Below are positions 16,605-25,920 of a stretch of DNA of 64,000 nt, one piece after another. Source of the stretch: Arthrobacter sp. Leaf234 (GTDB lineage Bacteria; Actinomycetota; Actinomycetes; Actinomycetales; Micrococcaceae); assembly GCF_001422665.1 (NCBI RefSeq), contig NZ_LMLU01000001.1, positions 230,797 to 294,796 on the forward strand, written 5' to 3'. The position numbers and the translations under genes were made by a program. Numbering within the stretch: position 1 is the stretch's first letter; every line of letters begins with the position of its first letter. Below the pieces are notes generated by a model. It was not told the DNA's origin. It made no database searches and saw only the letters and a list, made by a program, of their open reading frames with translations.

Positions 16605-16978
16605 GGGTCCTCTTCTGGTGTCGGGAGGGGAAGCGCATCGTGCATCCCGTGGGGTCGCGGAAGTGGCCCGGGCAACGGCAGGCCGTTGTGCCAGGACGTG
16701 ATCTGTCCGCGCTGCGTACACTCGCCGTGGGCGGGTCACCAGGTGAACCCGAAGTGGCCATGGAGCCATGGCCTGGCGCGGTGGATCCCCGGTCCCGTCC
16801 CCAACATCAGTCGCTCCCCAACGGTTGCGACACCTGCGGTTCCGAACGGATCTCCACCTGATTCAGAGTGTAGGCGGCAGCACCGACGCCCGAACAGCGT
16901 TTGCCCCACCCTCACTCCTGCTGTAGGGGGGACCCGAGGACTCCGGTCCCGGACACGTCGGTGGATGACGCCGGCGTG
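16605..16978. promoter_or_regulatory. Intergenic region with two palindromes upstream of the sugar-binding lipoprotein
   Basis: This 374-base gap holds no convincing gene. It contains CAACGGC-AG-GCCGTTG (16673-16688) and GGCCATGG-AG-CCATGGCC (16756-16773), both perfect with a 2-base centre and about 70 and 150 bases before the lipoprotein start. They are candidate operators or leader hairpins. No regulator gene is adjacent. Confidence 0.4.
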
Positions 16979-18574
16979 TCAGGGCGCGCGCACCAGCCAG
17001 GCGCCGGCGTCAGGAGGGAGCAGCCCATCGCCGGTCAGGGGCGCCGTGGCGAGGAGGAGGTCACCGGCGGGCAGCCGGGCGGGCTGGTCCCCCATCGCCA
17101 TGACTGCGAGGAACCGGCCCCCTCGCGCGCACACCAGCAGGCCGCCGTCCTCCACCCGGAAGCCGGCCTCCCGCGCGGGGACCAGCGTCCCGTCGGCGAC
17201 CAGGGAGGTCCGCAGTGCGAGCGCCGTCGTCACGAAGGTCAGCATCGAGTCCCGGTCCTTCCATTGGTCCTCGATCGAGTACCTCCCCCAGAACGACGGC
17301 GTGGGCAGCCAGGGTGCGTCCGTCCCCGCCGGCGAGAAGCCGAAGGACCCCTCCTCCGCCGTCGTCCAGGGCAGCGGGATGCGGGCGCCGTCGCGGGAGA
17401 TGCCGCCGCGCAGCCACATCGGGTCGACGCGGTCCCCGACGGGCACGTCGACCTCCGGCAGGCCCAGTTCCTGTCCCTGGTACAGGTACGCTCCGCCGGG
17501 CAGGGCGAGCACGGTGAGCAGGGCCGCCCGTGCCCGGGCCTGCCCCCTCGCCCCGCCGCCGTAGCGGGTCACGGCCCGGACCACGTCGTGGTTCTCCACG
17601 GACCACGCCGGAGCCGCTCCGTGGGCGGCGTGTGCCGCGGTGAGCGCGCCGGCGGTCGAGGCCCAGGTAGCGGCATCCCAGGGCACCTTGACGAAGGGGT
17701 AGGCGAACGCCTGGTGCATCTCGTCCGGCCGGACGAGCCGGGCCGCGCGGTCGGCGTCGAGATTCACCTCGCCCACCAGGACCCGCGCGGGCGAGTATCC
17801 GTCCGCGATCAGGCGCCACCGCCGGTAGACCCCGTGCAGCTCCTCCTGGTCCGTGAGGTGCGGATTGAAGCGCAGGCCCCGCGCGACGGCGGCCGGGTCC
17901 TCGGCGTGCGGCAGGCCCTCGCTCTTGAAGAGCCCGTGCGCGACATCCACCCGCAAGCCGTCCACCCCGCGGTCGAACCAGAAGCGGATGACGTCCTCGA
18001 AGAAGTCGCCGACGGCCGGATTCCGCCAGTTCCAGTCCGGCTGGGCGGAGGAGAAGATGTGCAGGTACCACTGCTGGTCGGTGTCCGAGCCGGGGTGCGC
18101 ACGCGTCCAGGACCGGTCGCCGAAGGAGGAGACCCAGTTGTTCGGCGGCGTGTCCCCGTCGGGCCCGTCCGCGAAGTGGAAGAGGTCCCGTTCGGGTGAG
18201 CCGGGTCCGGCGGCGAGGGCGGCCTGGAACAGCGGGTGCTCGGACGAGCAGTGGTTCGGGGCGATGTCCATGAGGACGCGCAGGCCCAGTCCGTGGGCGG
18301 CGTCGAGCACGTCGTCGAAGTCCGCCAGGGTCCCGAACAGGGGGTCCACGCCGCAGTAGTCGCTCACGTCGTACCCCTGGTCGACGTGCGGCGACGGCTG
18401 GAAGGGGGTGATCCAGAGGCCGTCGACGCCGAGGTCCGCGATGTACGGCAGGCGGGCGGTGAGGCCGGGGAGATCGCCGACCCCGTCGCCGTCGTGGTCG
18501 GCGAAGGAGCGCGGATAGACCTGGTAGACGACGGCGTCCCGCCACCACTCCGCCTGCGGGTCGGTCCCCGTCAT
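16979..18574 (-). CDS. GH13 alpha-glucosidase (oligo-1,6-glucosidase type)
   Basis: A cytoplasmic enzyme of about 531 residues starting at the ATG at 18574; no strong Shine-Dalgarno sequence is seen. GH13 blocks are in order: DGVGDLPGLTARLPYIADLGVDGLW, DIAPNH, GLRVDVAHG with the nucleophile Asp, VLVGEVN with the acid/base Glu, and SVENHDV with the transition-state Asp. The QPDWNWRNPAV segment is typical of alpha-glucosidases acting on short oligosaccharides. There is no signal peptide, so it would cleave imported alpha-glucosides such as isomaltose, sucrose or maltose to glucose. It lies directly before the CUT1 lipoprotein gene on the same strand, which fits a shared function. Confidence 0.92.
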   Translation of the reverse strand: MTGTDPQAEWWRDAVVYQVYPRSFADHDGDGVGDLPGLTARLPYIADLGVDGLWITPFQPSPHVDQGYDVSDYCGVDPLFGTLADFDDVLDAAHGLGLRVLMDIAPNHCSSEHPLFQAALAAGPGSPERDLFHFADGPDGDTPPNNWVSSFGDRSWTRAHPGSDTDQQWYLHIFSSAQPDWNWRNPAVGDFFEDVIRFWFDRGVDGLRVDVAHGLFKSEGLPHAEDPAAVARGLRFNPHLTDQEELHGVYRRWRLIADGYSPARVLVGEVNLDADRAARLVRPDEMHQAFAYPFVKVPWDAATWASTAGALTAAHAAHGAAPAWSVENHDVVRAVTRYGGGARGQARARAALLTVLALPGGAYLYQGQELGLPEVDVPVGDRVDPMWLRGGISRDGARIPLPWTTAEEGSFGFSPAGTDAPWLPTPSFWGRYSIEDQWKDRDSMLTFVTTALALRTSLVADGTLVPAREAGFRVEDGGLLVCARGGRFLAVMAMGDQPARLPAGDLLLATAPLTGDGLLPPDAGAWLVRAP

Positions 18575-18691
18575 GGGGCGCCGTCCGAGGATGCGGGCAC
18601 GGGACGACACGAATTTCGGCACATGATGCGAGCCTACGATGCCCTCGGCCCCGGCGCACCGCGGCCATCGCCTGGCAGTGCCACGGCAGCA

Positions 18692-18772
18692 CCTCCCCCG
18701 GACGGCACCGCCTCGCCGGTGCCACCCGTCCCGCCACGGCGGGAGGGGCCGGCCCGCCCCGTCCGGGGGAGG
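18692..18772 (-). terminator. Nested long inverted repeat at end of CUT2 operon
   Basis: CCTCCCCCGGACGG (18692-18705) is the exact reverse complement of 18759-18772; the intervening sequence contains a further CCCGCC/GGCGGG hairpin. It lies just after the ATPase gene stop on the minus strand and would end the CUT2 operon. Confidence 0.65.
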
Positions 18773-18794
18773 GCCGCGCCCTTCCCACCCGGTG

Positions 18795-19547
18795 TCAGGA
18801 CGCGGCGATGTCCGCACCGGTCAGCAGCGTGACGAGCTCACGGCCCGTGGTCTCCGAGGCCCTCCGCTTGGCGATGGCCCGCCCCTGCCGCATGACCCAG
18901 ATGACATCGGCGAGTCCCATGACCTCCTCGAAGTTGTGGCTGATGAGGATCACCGTGATGCCCTGCTCGCGCAGTGAGGCGATGAGGCGGTGCACCTCGG
19001 CACTCTCGTTCGGTCCGAGGGCCGCGGTGGGCTCGTCGAAGATGACCGTCCTGGCGCCCCAGGCGACCGCCCGGCAGATTGCGACGGCCTGGCGCTGGCC
19101 GCCGGACATGCCGCCCACCTCCTGCGTGAGCGAGAGGGTGGTGTTGCCGATGCGCGCGAGCATCTCCTTGGCACCGGCCTTCATCTTCCGCTGGTTGAGG
19201 AGCCGGAAGGGCCACACCCCGGTCCGGATCTCGCGCGACAGGTAGAGGTTCTGCATCACGTTGAGCGTGTCGATCACCGCGAGGTCCTGGTAGACCGTCT
19301 CGATGCCGAGGTCCCGGGACGCCTGCGGTGAGGAGATCGAGGCTGGTTCGCCGTTGACCAGGATCTGTCCCGTGGTGGGCTCGTGGATACCGGAGAGGCA
19401 CTTGATGAGCGTGCTCTTCCCGGCGCCGTTGTCACCGATGATGGCGGTGACCTGGCCTGCCGGCACCTGCATGGAGACCCCGCGGAGGGCGTGCACACCG
19501 CCGAAGTACTTCTCGACGTCGATCAGTTCAATCATGTTTTCAGCCAT
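18795..19547 (-). CDS. CUT2 sugar ABC transporter ATPase, single domain
   Basis: A 250-residue ATPase with Walker A GDNGAGKST (about 38-46), Q-loop VYQDLAV, signature MSGGQRQA, Walker B TVIFDEPTAAL and H-loop ISHN. It is about half the length of RbsA/XylG, which carry two ATPase domains, so it should work as a homodimer as in the fructose-type (FrcA) group. The start overlaps the kinase gene end by eight bases. It is the last gene of a five-gene operon and the only sugar-type ATPase gene among the sugar cassettes in the window. Confidence 0.95.
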   Translation of the reverse strand: MAENMIELIDVEKYFGGVHALRGVSMQVPAGQVTAIIGDNGAGKSTLIKCLSGIHEPTTGQILVNGEPASISSPQASRDLGIETVYQDLAVIDTLNVMQNLYLSREIRTGVWPFRLLNQRKMKAGAKEMLARIGNTTLSLTQEVGGMSGGQRQAVAICRAVAWGARTVIFDEPTAALGPNESAEVHRLIASLREQGITVILISHNFEEVMGLADVIWVMRQGRAIAKRRASETTGRELVTLLTGADIAAS

Positions 19548-20496
19548 GGGAGGGTTCCGGCTCTTTCAGGGAAGGGATGAAGGGGGCTTCCTGGGTGTCG
19601 TCCAGGGCCAGCCGGTCCGTGGACGCGAGGTAGGAGGTCTGCTTGCCGCAGACGATCCGCCCGGCCCGGTCGGCGAAGACCAGAGCGTCGTGGAAGGAGT
19701 GTCCGGCAGCGAGCGCCGCGACGAAGCCCCCGAGGAAGGAGTCACCGGCACCGATGGTGTTGACCACCCGTGCCGAGACGCCGCGGATGCGGCCCCGGGT
19801 GCCGGCGTCGTCGACGTAGGCCGCACCGTGTGCGCCGAGCGTGATGACGGCAGCCCGTGCCCCGGCCGCGCGCAGCGCTGCAAGGAGTGCGGGCGGATCC
19901 TGCTCCTCCGGGAGATCGAGGACCAGCCGTGCCTCGTCGGCGTTCAGCACGACGACGTCCGCGAGGGCGAGGAGCGTACGGGCGCCCTCCTGGACCGGTG
20001 AGGCGTTGAGGATCACCGAGGCGCCGGCTGCACGGAAGGACCGTGCGGCGTGCAGGACCGTCGGCAGCGGCACCTCGAGGTTCAGCACCGCGAGGTGCGG
20101 CGCTGCGTTGCCGTCCAGGTAGGCGTCGATGTCCTCGCGTGAGAATCCGTCGTTCGCGCCGGGTACCACCACGGTGTCGTACTCGCCCGCCGCGCTCACC
20201 CGGACGTGGCCCACTCCGGTGCCTCGGGCGTCGTCGACCACGATGCCCTCGGTCCCCACCCGGGCCGCCCCGAGTGTCCGCCCGACGAAGACGCCGAAGT
20301 CGTCGTCACCGATCCTGCCGATCAGGTCCACGGGCAGGAGCGCGGCGATGGTCATGGCCGTGTTGAGGCTCTTCCCACCCGCGGACATCTGGAAACCACG
20401 CCCCCCGGAGTACCGGGCGGCCTCCGGGGCGTCGTCGACATAGGCGATCAGGTCCACGTTGATGGACCCCGCTACGCAGATACGGCGGTGTTCCAT
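19540..20496 (-). CDS. PfkB-family sugar kinase
   Basis: A ribokinase-fold kinase of 318 residues. The N-terminal signature is at ICVAGSINVDLIAYVDD and AGGKSLNTAMTIA, and the catalytic motif VNTIGAGDSFLGGF (about 258-271) contains the catalytic Asp. The ATG at 20496 has GGGGGAGAA upstream and lies inside the 3' end of the isomerase gene (25-base overlap), showing tight coupling. It would phosphorylate the sugar or polyol brought in by the CUT2 transporter. The exact substrate cannot be read from sequence. Confidence 0.92.
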   Translation of the reverse strand: MEHRRICVAGSINVDLIAYVDDAPEAARYSGGRGFQMSAGGKSLNTAMTIAALLPVDLIGRIGDDDFGVFVGRTLGAARVGTEGIVVDDARGTGVGHVRVSAAGEYDTVVVPGANDGFSREDIDAYLDGNAAPHLAVLNLEVPLPTVLHAARSFRAAGASVILNASPVQEGARTLLALADVVVLNADEARLVLDLPEEQDPPALLAALRAAGARAAVITLGAHGAAYVDDAGTRGRIRGVSARVVNTIGAGDSFLGGFVAALAAGHSFHDALVFADRAGRIVCGKQTSYLASTDRLALDDTQEAPFIPSLKEPEPSHG

Positions 20497-21458
20497 TTCT
20501 CCCCCATGACTGTCCCCCACAGGATCGGCGTCGATTCCAGGGCATGGCCCGTCGGCAGGTCGGGGTGGTCCCTGACGAGGCTGCGGGCCATGTCGATGAT
20601 GGCACCCATGCGCGAGATGTTCATCCCGCACTCCTCGACGGGGTTCTCCCGGACCGGGTCCGTGTCGAAGTAGTAGGTGCCGGCATAGCCCTCGCGCACG
20701 AGGTAGTAGGCCAGTTCGATGGTCTCCGAGAGGTGGATGCTCCCGACCATGAGGCCGTCGTCCGCGACACCGTGGGAGTCGTTGAGCTGCAGCCCGAACA
20801 GCTTGCCGGACTGCAGGCACATCGCCGCGGACTGCGCCGGGTTCTCGCGGGCCATGAGCAGGTGGCCGAAGTCGAGCGTCACGCCGACGTTGTCCCGGCC
20901 GCAGTCGTTCACCAGGTTCATGACGGCGCCCGTGGTGTTGAGGATGGTCCGGCCCCGCGGGTCGGCCGGCTTGTACTCGATGGAGACGCGGATGGCCGGA
21001 TCGTGATCGGCCACGGCCCGGAGGCTCTCGACCATCCAGGCCCAGGACTTCGTGTAGTCCATCTGCAGCGGGTACTCGTAGCCGTCGTGGGCGGGCCAGA
21101 GGAGGACGTGGTCGGCCCCGAAATCGGCGCACAGGTCCATGGCCTCCGTGACCATCCGGACGGCCTCGGCGCGGATCTCCGGATCCGCGTTGGTGAACGC
21201 ACCGTCGGCGAAGCGCGGCGAGGGCCAGCGGAGCTGGATCGCCGGGACGTCGAGGCCGGCCCGGGCGACGGCGGCCTTGATTTCCTCGACCGAGTCCCGC
21301 CTGAAGTGTTCGGGGTAGTTCAGTTCGAGTGAGGTCAGGCCGGGAACGGTGCCGGCCGTCGCGATGAGGTCAAGGACCGGTTCGTCGCCGGTGGGCAGCT
21401 TCTTGCCCTTGCCGAGCGCGAAGGAGTTCAGGCGGGTGGAGTACTTCACGGGGTGCAT
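20472..21458 (-). CDS. Sugar isomerase/epimerase, xylose isomerase-like TIM barrel
   Basis: A 328-residue protein of the AP-endonuclease-2/sugar phosphate isomerase fold. Metal-site candidates are the Glu in SIEYKPADPRG, the Asp and His in VGVTLDFGHLL, LQLNDSHG, and the Asp pair in TYYFDTDPV. The RGRTI segment near the metal site resembles rhamnose isomerase-type proteins of this superfamily. Its ATG overlaps the stop of the preceding permease by one base (TAATG). It probably interconverts the imported sugar and a ketose before the PfkB kinase acts. Confidence 0.88.
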   Translation of the reverse strand: MHPVKYSTRLNSFALGKGKKLPTGDEPVLDLIATAGTVPGLTSLELNYPEHFRRDSVEEIKAAVARAGLDVPAIQLRWPSPRFADGAFTNADPEIRAEAVRMVTEAMDLCADFGADHVLLWPAHDGYEYPLQMDYTKSWAWMVESLRAVADHDPAIRVSIEYKPADPRGRTILNTTGAVMNLVNDCGRDNVGVTLDFGHLLMARENPAQSAAMCLQSGKLFGLQLNDSHGVADDGLMVGSIHLSETIELAYYLVREGYAGTYYFDTDPVRENPVEECGMNISRMGAIIDMARSLVRDHPDLPTGHALESTPILWGTVMGEKWNTAVSA

Positions 21459-22480
21459 TAGCGCTTCGCTTTCGTTCGGGAGGCCGCCCGGTCCACGAGG
21501 ACCGCGAGGAGGATGATGAGGCCCGTGATGACGAGCTGGAAGAAGGGATTGACGTTGAGCAGGGTCAGCCCGGTCCTGATCGAGCCGAGGAGCAGCGCCC
21601 CGAGCACGGTGCCGACGATCGAGGCGCGCCCGCCCATGAGGCTCGTGCCGCCCACGACGACGGCGGCGATCACCGTGAGCTCGTAGCCGGTGCCCGAGAT
21701 CGGTTCCGCGGCACCGATCCGGCTGATCAGGAGGACGGAGGCGAGCCCGGCCAGGCCGCCGGCGATCACGAAGGCCGAGACCTTGACGCGCTTGACGGCG
21801 ATGCCGCTCTTCAGGGAGGCGTCGGCGTTGGTGCCGACGGCCTTGAGGTGGACGCCCAGCTTGGAGCGGTTGAGGATCAGGTAGCAGATGACGGTGACGG
21901 CCACCAGCAGGACGATCGGGTTGGGGATGGTGCCGACGGTCCCGCTGAGGATGTTCCTGAAGCCCTGGTCCAGTCCGAAGATGGGCAACCCGTCGGTGTA
22001 GAGGAAGGCCAGCCCGCGGTACACGTTGAGCGTGGCGAGGGTGACCACGAAGGATTCGAGCGAGAACACGGCGGAGAGGCTGCCGTTGACGAATCCGAGG
22101 ACCGCGCCGAGCAGGATCCCCGCGATGATCGTCGGTACCGCGCCCCAGGTCTCGAGGTTCGCGGCGCAGATCACGCTGACGAGGCCGACGATCGAACCGA
22201 CCGACAGGTCGATCCCGCCCGTGACGATCACCAGCGTCATGCCGAGCGCGATGATGGCGATGATCGCCGACTGCACGCCCATCTCGAGGAGGTTGGCGAT
22301 GCTGAGGAAGGACGGCACGAGGGCGGTGAAGATGGCGAACGTGATGACCAGGGCGATGATGACGCCGAGGACGCGGTTGTTGGCGAAGTCCGGCATGCGC
22401 CGGGGGCTCCCGGCGGGCGGGGGCGACGCCGGCCGGGCCGCCTGCGCTGCGGGTGCGGGTTGCTTGATGGGAAGTGTCAC
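21458..22480 (-). CDS. CUT2 sugar ABC transporter permease (RbsC type)
   Basis: A 340-residue permease with eight to ten predicted helices and RbsC-type motifs: GMTLVIVTGGIDLSVGSIVGL, AVGTNADASLKSGI and GGTSLMGGRASIVGTVLGA. One permease gene is enough in CUT2 systems because it homodimerises. It is translated between the binding protein and the isomerase in one operon, with a one-base overlap to the next gene. Confidence 0.94.
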   Translation of the reverse strand: MTLPIKQPAPAAQAARPASPPPAGSPRRMPDFANNRVLGVIIALVITFAIFTALVPSFLSIANLLEMGVQSAIIAIIALGMTLVIVTGGIDLSVGSIVGLVSVICAANLETWGAVPTIIAGILLGAVLGFVNGSLSAVFSLESFVVTLATLNVYRGLAFLYTDGLPIFGLDQGFRNILSGTVGTIPNPIVLLVAVTVICYLILNRSKLGVHLKAVGTNADASLKSGIAVKRVKVSAFVIAGGLAGLASVLLISRIGAAEPISGTGYELTVIAAVVVGGTSLMGGRASIVGTVLGALLLGSIRTGLTLLNVNPFFQLVITGLIILLAVLVDRAASRTKAKR

Positions 22481-22525
22481 TGCGGGGACTTTCTCGTGGG
22501 GGACGGGTGGGGTCGACGCAGTGCG

Positions 22526-23614
22526 TCAGTCGAGCGTGGGGGGAGCGTCGTCGACGTTCTCGGTGGTGATCAGGGCCTGGGGCGTGTAGACCGCACGCGG
22601 TACGTCCTGGCCGCCGAGGATGCGCAGCGCGACGTTCACGGACACCTGGCCGGTGAGGTACGGGTAGGAGTCCACGGTGGCGGTGAGGTCGCCGGCGCGG
22701 ATGGCGTCGTAGGCGGCTTCCACGCCGTCGGTGCCGATCACCATGATCTGGCCCTTCTTCCCTGCCGCGTTCACGGCCTCGGCCACACCGAGGGCCATGC
22801 CGTCATTGTTCGCGTAGATGGCCTTGAGGTCGGGGTACTGGCCGATGATCGTGGTGGCGGCGTCGCGCGCCTTCGCGATGTCCCAGTCGCCGGGGACGCT
22901 CGCGACGACCTCCAGTCCACCCTCCTCGGCCGTGGTGGTGAAGCCGGCGGTGCGCTGCTTCGCGGCGTACACGCCGGCCTGGCCCTCGATCACCGCGACC
23001 TGGTCGCCCTCCTGCGCCGATTCGAGGACGAACTCGGCGGCGGTGATCCCGTTCTGGATCTGGTTGGGTCCGACCCACTGCTTCGCGCCGGGGAGGACTG
23101 CGTCGTTGACGTTGATCACGAGCAGGTCCTGCTGCTCGGCCTTCTCCACGGCGGGGCAGAGATTGGTGTCGGTCTGGGGGGAGACGAGCATCGTGTACTT
23201 CTTCTGCAGCATCGTCTCCGCGGCGTTCAGCTGGCCGACCTGGTCGGACTCGGTGGCCGCCGCCTGGACGTCCACGCCCACGCCGTACTCCTCGGCTGCA
23301 GCGGTCTGGCCCTCGGAGAGCGCCACCCAGTACTGGTTCCCGAGGAACTTCATGATGGAGCCGATCTCGGTCCCCTCGGGAGCGTCGGGGACGGCTCCGA
23401 GGGTGCTTTCGAGGGCGTCGTACTCGACGCTGTCCTCGGCGTCGTCGGTGCTGAACGGCTCGCCGTCCACCGAGCACGACGTCGTCGCAGCGGGATCGGC
23501 GGCGGCATCGCCGGGGGCCGACTCGGCGGGACCGCAGCCGGCGAGCGCCAGGGCGAGGACGGACAGCAGTCCTGCGGTCTTGAGGGCGGATGGTGCAGTC
23601 GTCGATGACTTCAT
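22526..23614 (-). CDS. CUT2 sugar-binding lipoprotein (RbsB-like)
   Basis: A 362-residue periplasmic-binding-protein-4 family lipoprotein with lipobox LAGC, preceded by GGGAGAGA. The body shows the two-lobe pattern with GSIMKFLGNQYWVALSEG, LVSPQTDTNLCPAV, AIYANNDGMALGVAEA and MVIGTDGVEAAYDAI, typical of ribose, allose or polyol binders. It is the first gene of the operon of binding protein, permease, isomerase, kinase and ATPase, divergent from a SorC regulator. Confidence 0.94.
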   Translation of the reverse strand: MKSSTTAPSALKTAGLLSVLALALAGCGPAESAPGDAAADPAATTSCSVDGEPFSTDDAEDSVEYDALESTLGAVPDAPEGTEIGSIMKFLGNQYWVALSEGQTAAAEEYGVGVDVQAAATESDQVGQLNAAETMLQKKYTMLVSPQTDTNLCPAVEKAEQQDLLVINVNDAVLPGAKQWVGPNQIQNGITAAEFVLESAQEGDQVAVIEGQAGVYAAKQRTAGFTTTAEEGGLEVVASVPGDWDIAKARDAATTIIGQYPDLKAIYANNDGMALGVAEAVNAAGKKGQIMVIGTDGVEAAYDAIRAGDLTATVDSYPYLTGQVSVNVALRILGGQDVPRAVYTPQALITTENVDDAPPTLD

Positions 23615-23732
23615 GGTTCTCTCCCGGGACGGGTGGATCAGTGGAGAAATTTCCTCACGGAACTTCGGCTCTGAAGCTGGATGGGTGCTCGGAGTCTATG
23701 AGCGGAATCACACGGCGACAGGCCCTCGGCGC

Positions 23733-23772
23733 AATCGGTTGTAACGATTCGTGACCGATGAATAGGCATTCA
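23733..23772. promoter_or_regulatory. Two inverted repeats in the SorC/CUT2 divergent region
   Basis: AATCG-N7-CGATT (23733-23749) and TGAAT-AGGC-ATTCA (23759-23772) lie between the divergent starts at 23614 and 23853. An AT-rich TGCATATATATTC just after them may be a promoter for the regulator gene. They are candidate SorC operators. Confidence 0.4.
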
Positions 23773-23852
23773 GGTGCGCCCCGGGTAGTACCGCGAATCA
23801 CGTCTGCATATATATTCAGAGCCCGCCCTCCGCCGTCGAAAGGTCCCGGTTC

Positions 23853-24866
23853 ATGACACCGCCGAACGAGCCGACATCCCTCTCCACGGCGACTCCCGAC
23901 CAGCTCCGGCTCCTGACCAAGATCGCCGTGCTCTACCACGAGGAGGGACTGGCCCAGGGGGAGATCTCCACCAGGCTCAACCTCTCGCAGGCGAGGGTGT
24001 CGAGATGCCTGAAGCTGGCCGCCGAACTCGGGATCGTACGGACCTCGGTGGTGCAGCCCGCCGGCATCTACGTGGGCCTGGAGAAGGCGCTCGAGGAGAA
24101 GTACGGGCTGCGGGAGGTGGTGGTCGCCGACATGGTGGACGACGCCTCGCTCGGCATGCGCCTGGGCTCCTGCGCTGCCACGTACCTCGAGACGACCATC
24201 GAGGTGAACGACGTCGTCGGCATCTCGTCGTGGAGCACCACGCTGCTCCAGACCGTGGAGGCCATGCGGTCCAGGCCCCGGAAGATCCTCAGCGAGGTCA
24301 TTCAGATGATCGGAGGGGTCGGCAGCCCGCAGGCGCAGGTGCAGGCCACCCGTCTGGTCTCGCACCTCGCCGAGCTGACGTCCGCGCGCCCGGCCTACAT
24401 GGCGGCCCCGGGGCTGGTCGCCAACCACGGGATTCGGCAGGCGTTCCTCGACGATCCCGCGGTGGCCAGCACCGCCGGTGCGTGGGACCGCGTCACCACC
24501 TCCCTCGTCGGGATCGGCACCTTCCCGGCGTCGCCGCTGTGGCGGGCCAGCGGCAACGCGCTGACCCCCGCCGAGGAGAAGGAACTGCTCGATTCCGGCG
24601 CCGTCGGGGAGATCTGCCTGCGCTACTTCGACATCGACGGCGTCCCGATGAACCCGGCCGTCGAAGAGCGCATGATCTCGATGACCTCGGAGGCGATGCT
24701 GCGGATCCCCCGGCGGATCGGCGTGGCCGGGGGCATGCGGAAGCTCGCCGCCATCCGCGGCGCGATCAACGGCGGGTGGATCAACGTGCTCATCACGGAC
24801 TCCGACGTGGCCCGCCAGCTGCTCGAACCACCGAGGCTCGACGCCGGACCGCCCCGCGTCAGGTGA
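23853..24866 (+). CDS. SorC-family transcriptional regulator
   Basis: A 337-residue regulator with an N-terminal helix-turn-helix (about 20-60; EGLAQGEISTRLNLSQARVSRCLKLA) and the large SorC/DeoR-like sugar-binding domain (about 70-330) with VGISSWSTTLLQTVEAM and FDIDGVPM. Such regulators bind a phosphorylated sugar and derepress the neighbouring catabolic operon. It is divergent from the CUT2 operon, so that operon is the clear target. The last eight bases overlap the convergent dehydrogenase gene. Confidence 0.93.
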   Translation: MTPPNEPTSLSTATPDQLRLLTKIAVLYHEEGLAQGEISTRLNLSQARVSRCLKLAAELGIVRTSVVQPAGIYVGLEKALEEKYGLREVVVADMVDDASLGMRLGSCAATYLETTIEVNDVVGISSWSTTLLQTVEAMRSRPRKILSEVIQMIGGVGSPQAQVQATRLVSHLAELTSARPAYMAAPGLVANHGIRQAFLDDPAVASTAGAWDRVTTSLVGIGTFPASPLWRASGNALTPAEEKELLDSGAVGEICLRYFDIDGVPMNPAVEERMISMTSEAMLRIPRRIGVAGGMRKLAAIRGAINGGWINVLITDSDVARQLLEPPRLDAGPPRVR

Positions 24867-25881
24867 CCGGCTTGTTGCGGTAGCGCTCCACGAGTTCCGG
24901 TGCCGCCGCCTGCAGCCGGACGGGTGGAAGGCCGCGCGACATCAGGACGAGGTCATCCACCACCATGTCCCCGATGCTGTGGAAGGCCTGGGGGATGCCG
25001 CCCGCGCGGTGGGGTGAGAGCACCACGTTGGGCAGGTCCCGGAACGGGCTGGTGGCAGGGAGCGGCTCCTCGGGCCACACGTCGATCGCCGCGAGGAACC
25101 GGCCGGCGCGCAGCCGGTCGAGGAGTGCGTCGTAGTCGACGACCGCGGCGCGGCTGACGAGGACGACCCGCGCGCCGTCGGGCAGCAGGTCCAGCGCGTC
25201 GCCGTCGAGCAGGTGCGCGTTGTCCGCGGTCGCCGTCGCGAAGACGAACAGGAAACGGCTGGTCCGCAGGGTCTCCTCGAGGCCGGCCGCCTGCGCGCCG
25301 GTGTCCTCGATGACGGCGTCCGGAAGCCACGGATCGTGGATGCGGACCGTCGCGTGGAAGGGCTGCAGCAGGCGGTGGAAGCTTCGGCCGAGGTTCCCGT
25401 ACCCCAGGATCCCGACACTGGAGCGGTGCAGCAGCACGGCGTCGGACGAGGAGCCCCCCACGTACTGCTCGGTACCGGCGCGCATCGCACCGTCCTGGCC
25501 GCTGATCCCCCGCGCGAGGTCGAGGGCCAGTCCCAGCGAGAACTCCGCGACGGCCTGCGAGTACGCGGATCCGCAGCCGAGCACCCGCACGCCCTGCGCG
25601 AAGGCGGCCCGGTAGTCCACATTGGGGAAGAAGTTCCCCTCGACGTTCACGACGGCCCGGAGGCTCCGGGCCCGTTCCAGGCGTCCGGCGTCGAGGTCGG
25701 GTTGCCCCACGACGGCGAAGGCGTCCGGAAGATACTGCTCCAGCACGGCCTCACCGGGAGTGTCCTCGAGGTCGACGACGGTGAAGGCGGCCCGGAGCCG
25801 CGCCAGGGCCTCCGGCGTGAAGATCCTGTCCCTCTTCTGGGGTGCGGGGGCGAGCAGGACGACGGGCTTCGCGTCGGTCAT
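24859..25881 (-). CDS. D-2-hydroxyacid dehydrogenase family protein
   Basis: A 340-residue NAD(P)-dependent enzyme with the dinucleotide motif GILGYGNLG (about 156-164), the LVSRAAVVD block carrying the substrate Arg, and the pair WPEEPLP and LSPHRAGGIP whose Glu and His form the catalytic relay. It oxidises or reduces 2-hydroxy/2-keto acids. It follows the HAD gene by 39 bases on the same strand and may act on a catabolite of the neighbouring CUT2 pathway, but that link is only by position. Confidence 0.92.
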   Translation of the reverse strand: MTDAKPVVLLAPAPQKRDRIFTPEALARLRAAFTVVDLEDTPGEAVLEQYLPDAFAVVGQPDLDAGRLERARSLRAVVNVEGNFFPNVDYRAAFAQGVRVLGCGSAYSQAVAEFSLGLALDLARGISGQDGAMRAGTEQYVGGSSSDAVLLHRSSVGILGYGNLGRSFHRLLQPFHATVRIHDPWLPDAVIEDTGAQAAGLEETLRTSRFLFVFATATADNAHLLDGDALDLLPDGARVVLVSRAAVVDYDALLDRLRAGRFLAAIDVWPEEPLPATSPFRDLPNVVLSPHRAGGIPQAFHSIGDMVVDDLVLMSRGLPPVRLQAAAPELVERYRNKPVT

Positions 25882-25920
25882 GGCGGGTCCTTCGATTCGG
25901 AGGGGTGAGGCGGATCCGGC

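Noticed and set aside
15264..17564. 766-residue plus-strand frame across the lipoprotein and alpha-glucosidase genes
   Set aside because: It spans two real minus-strand genes and their intergenic region and has shadow composition.
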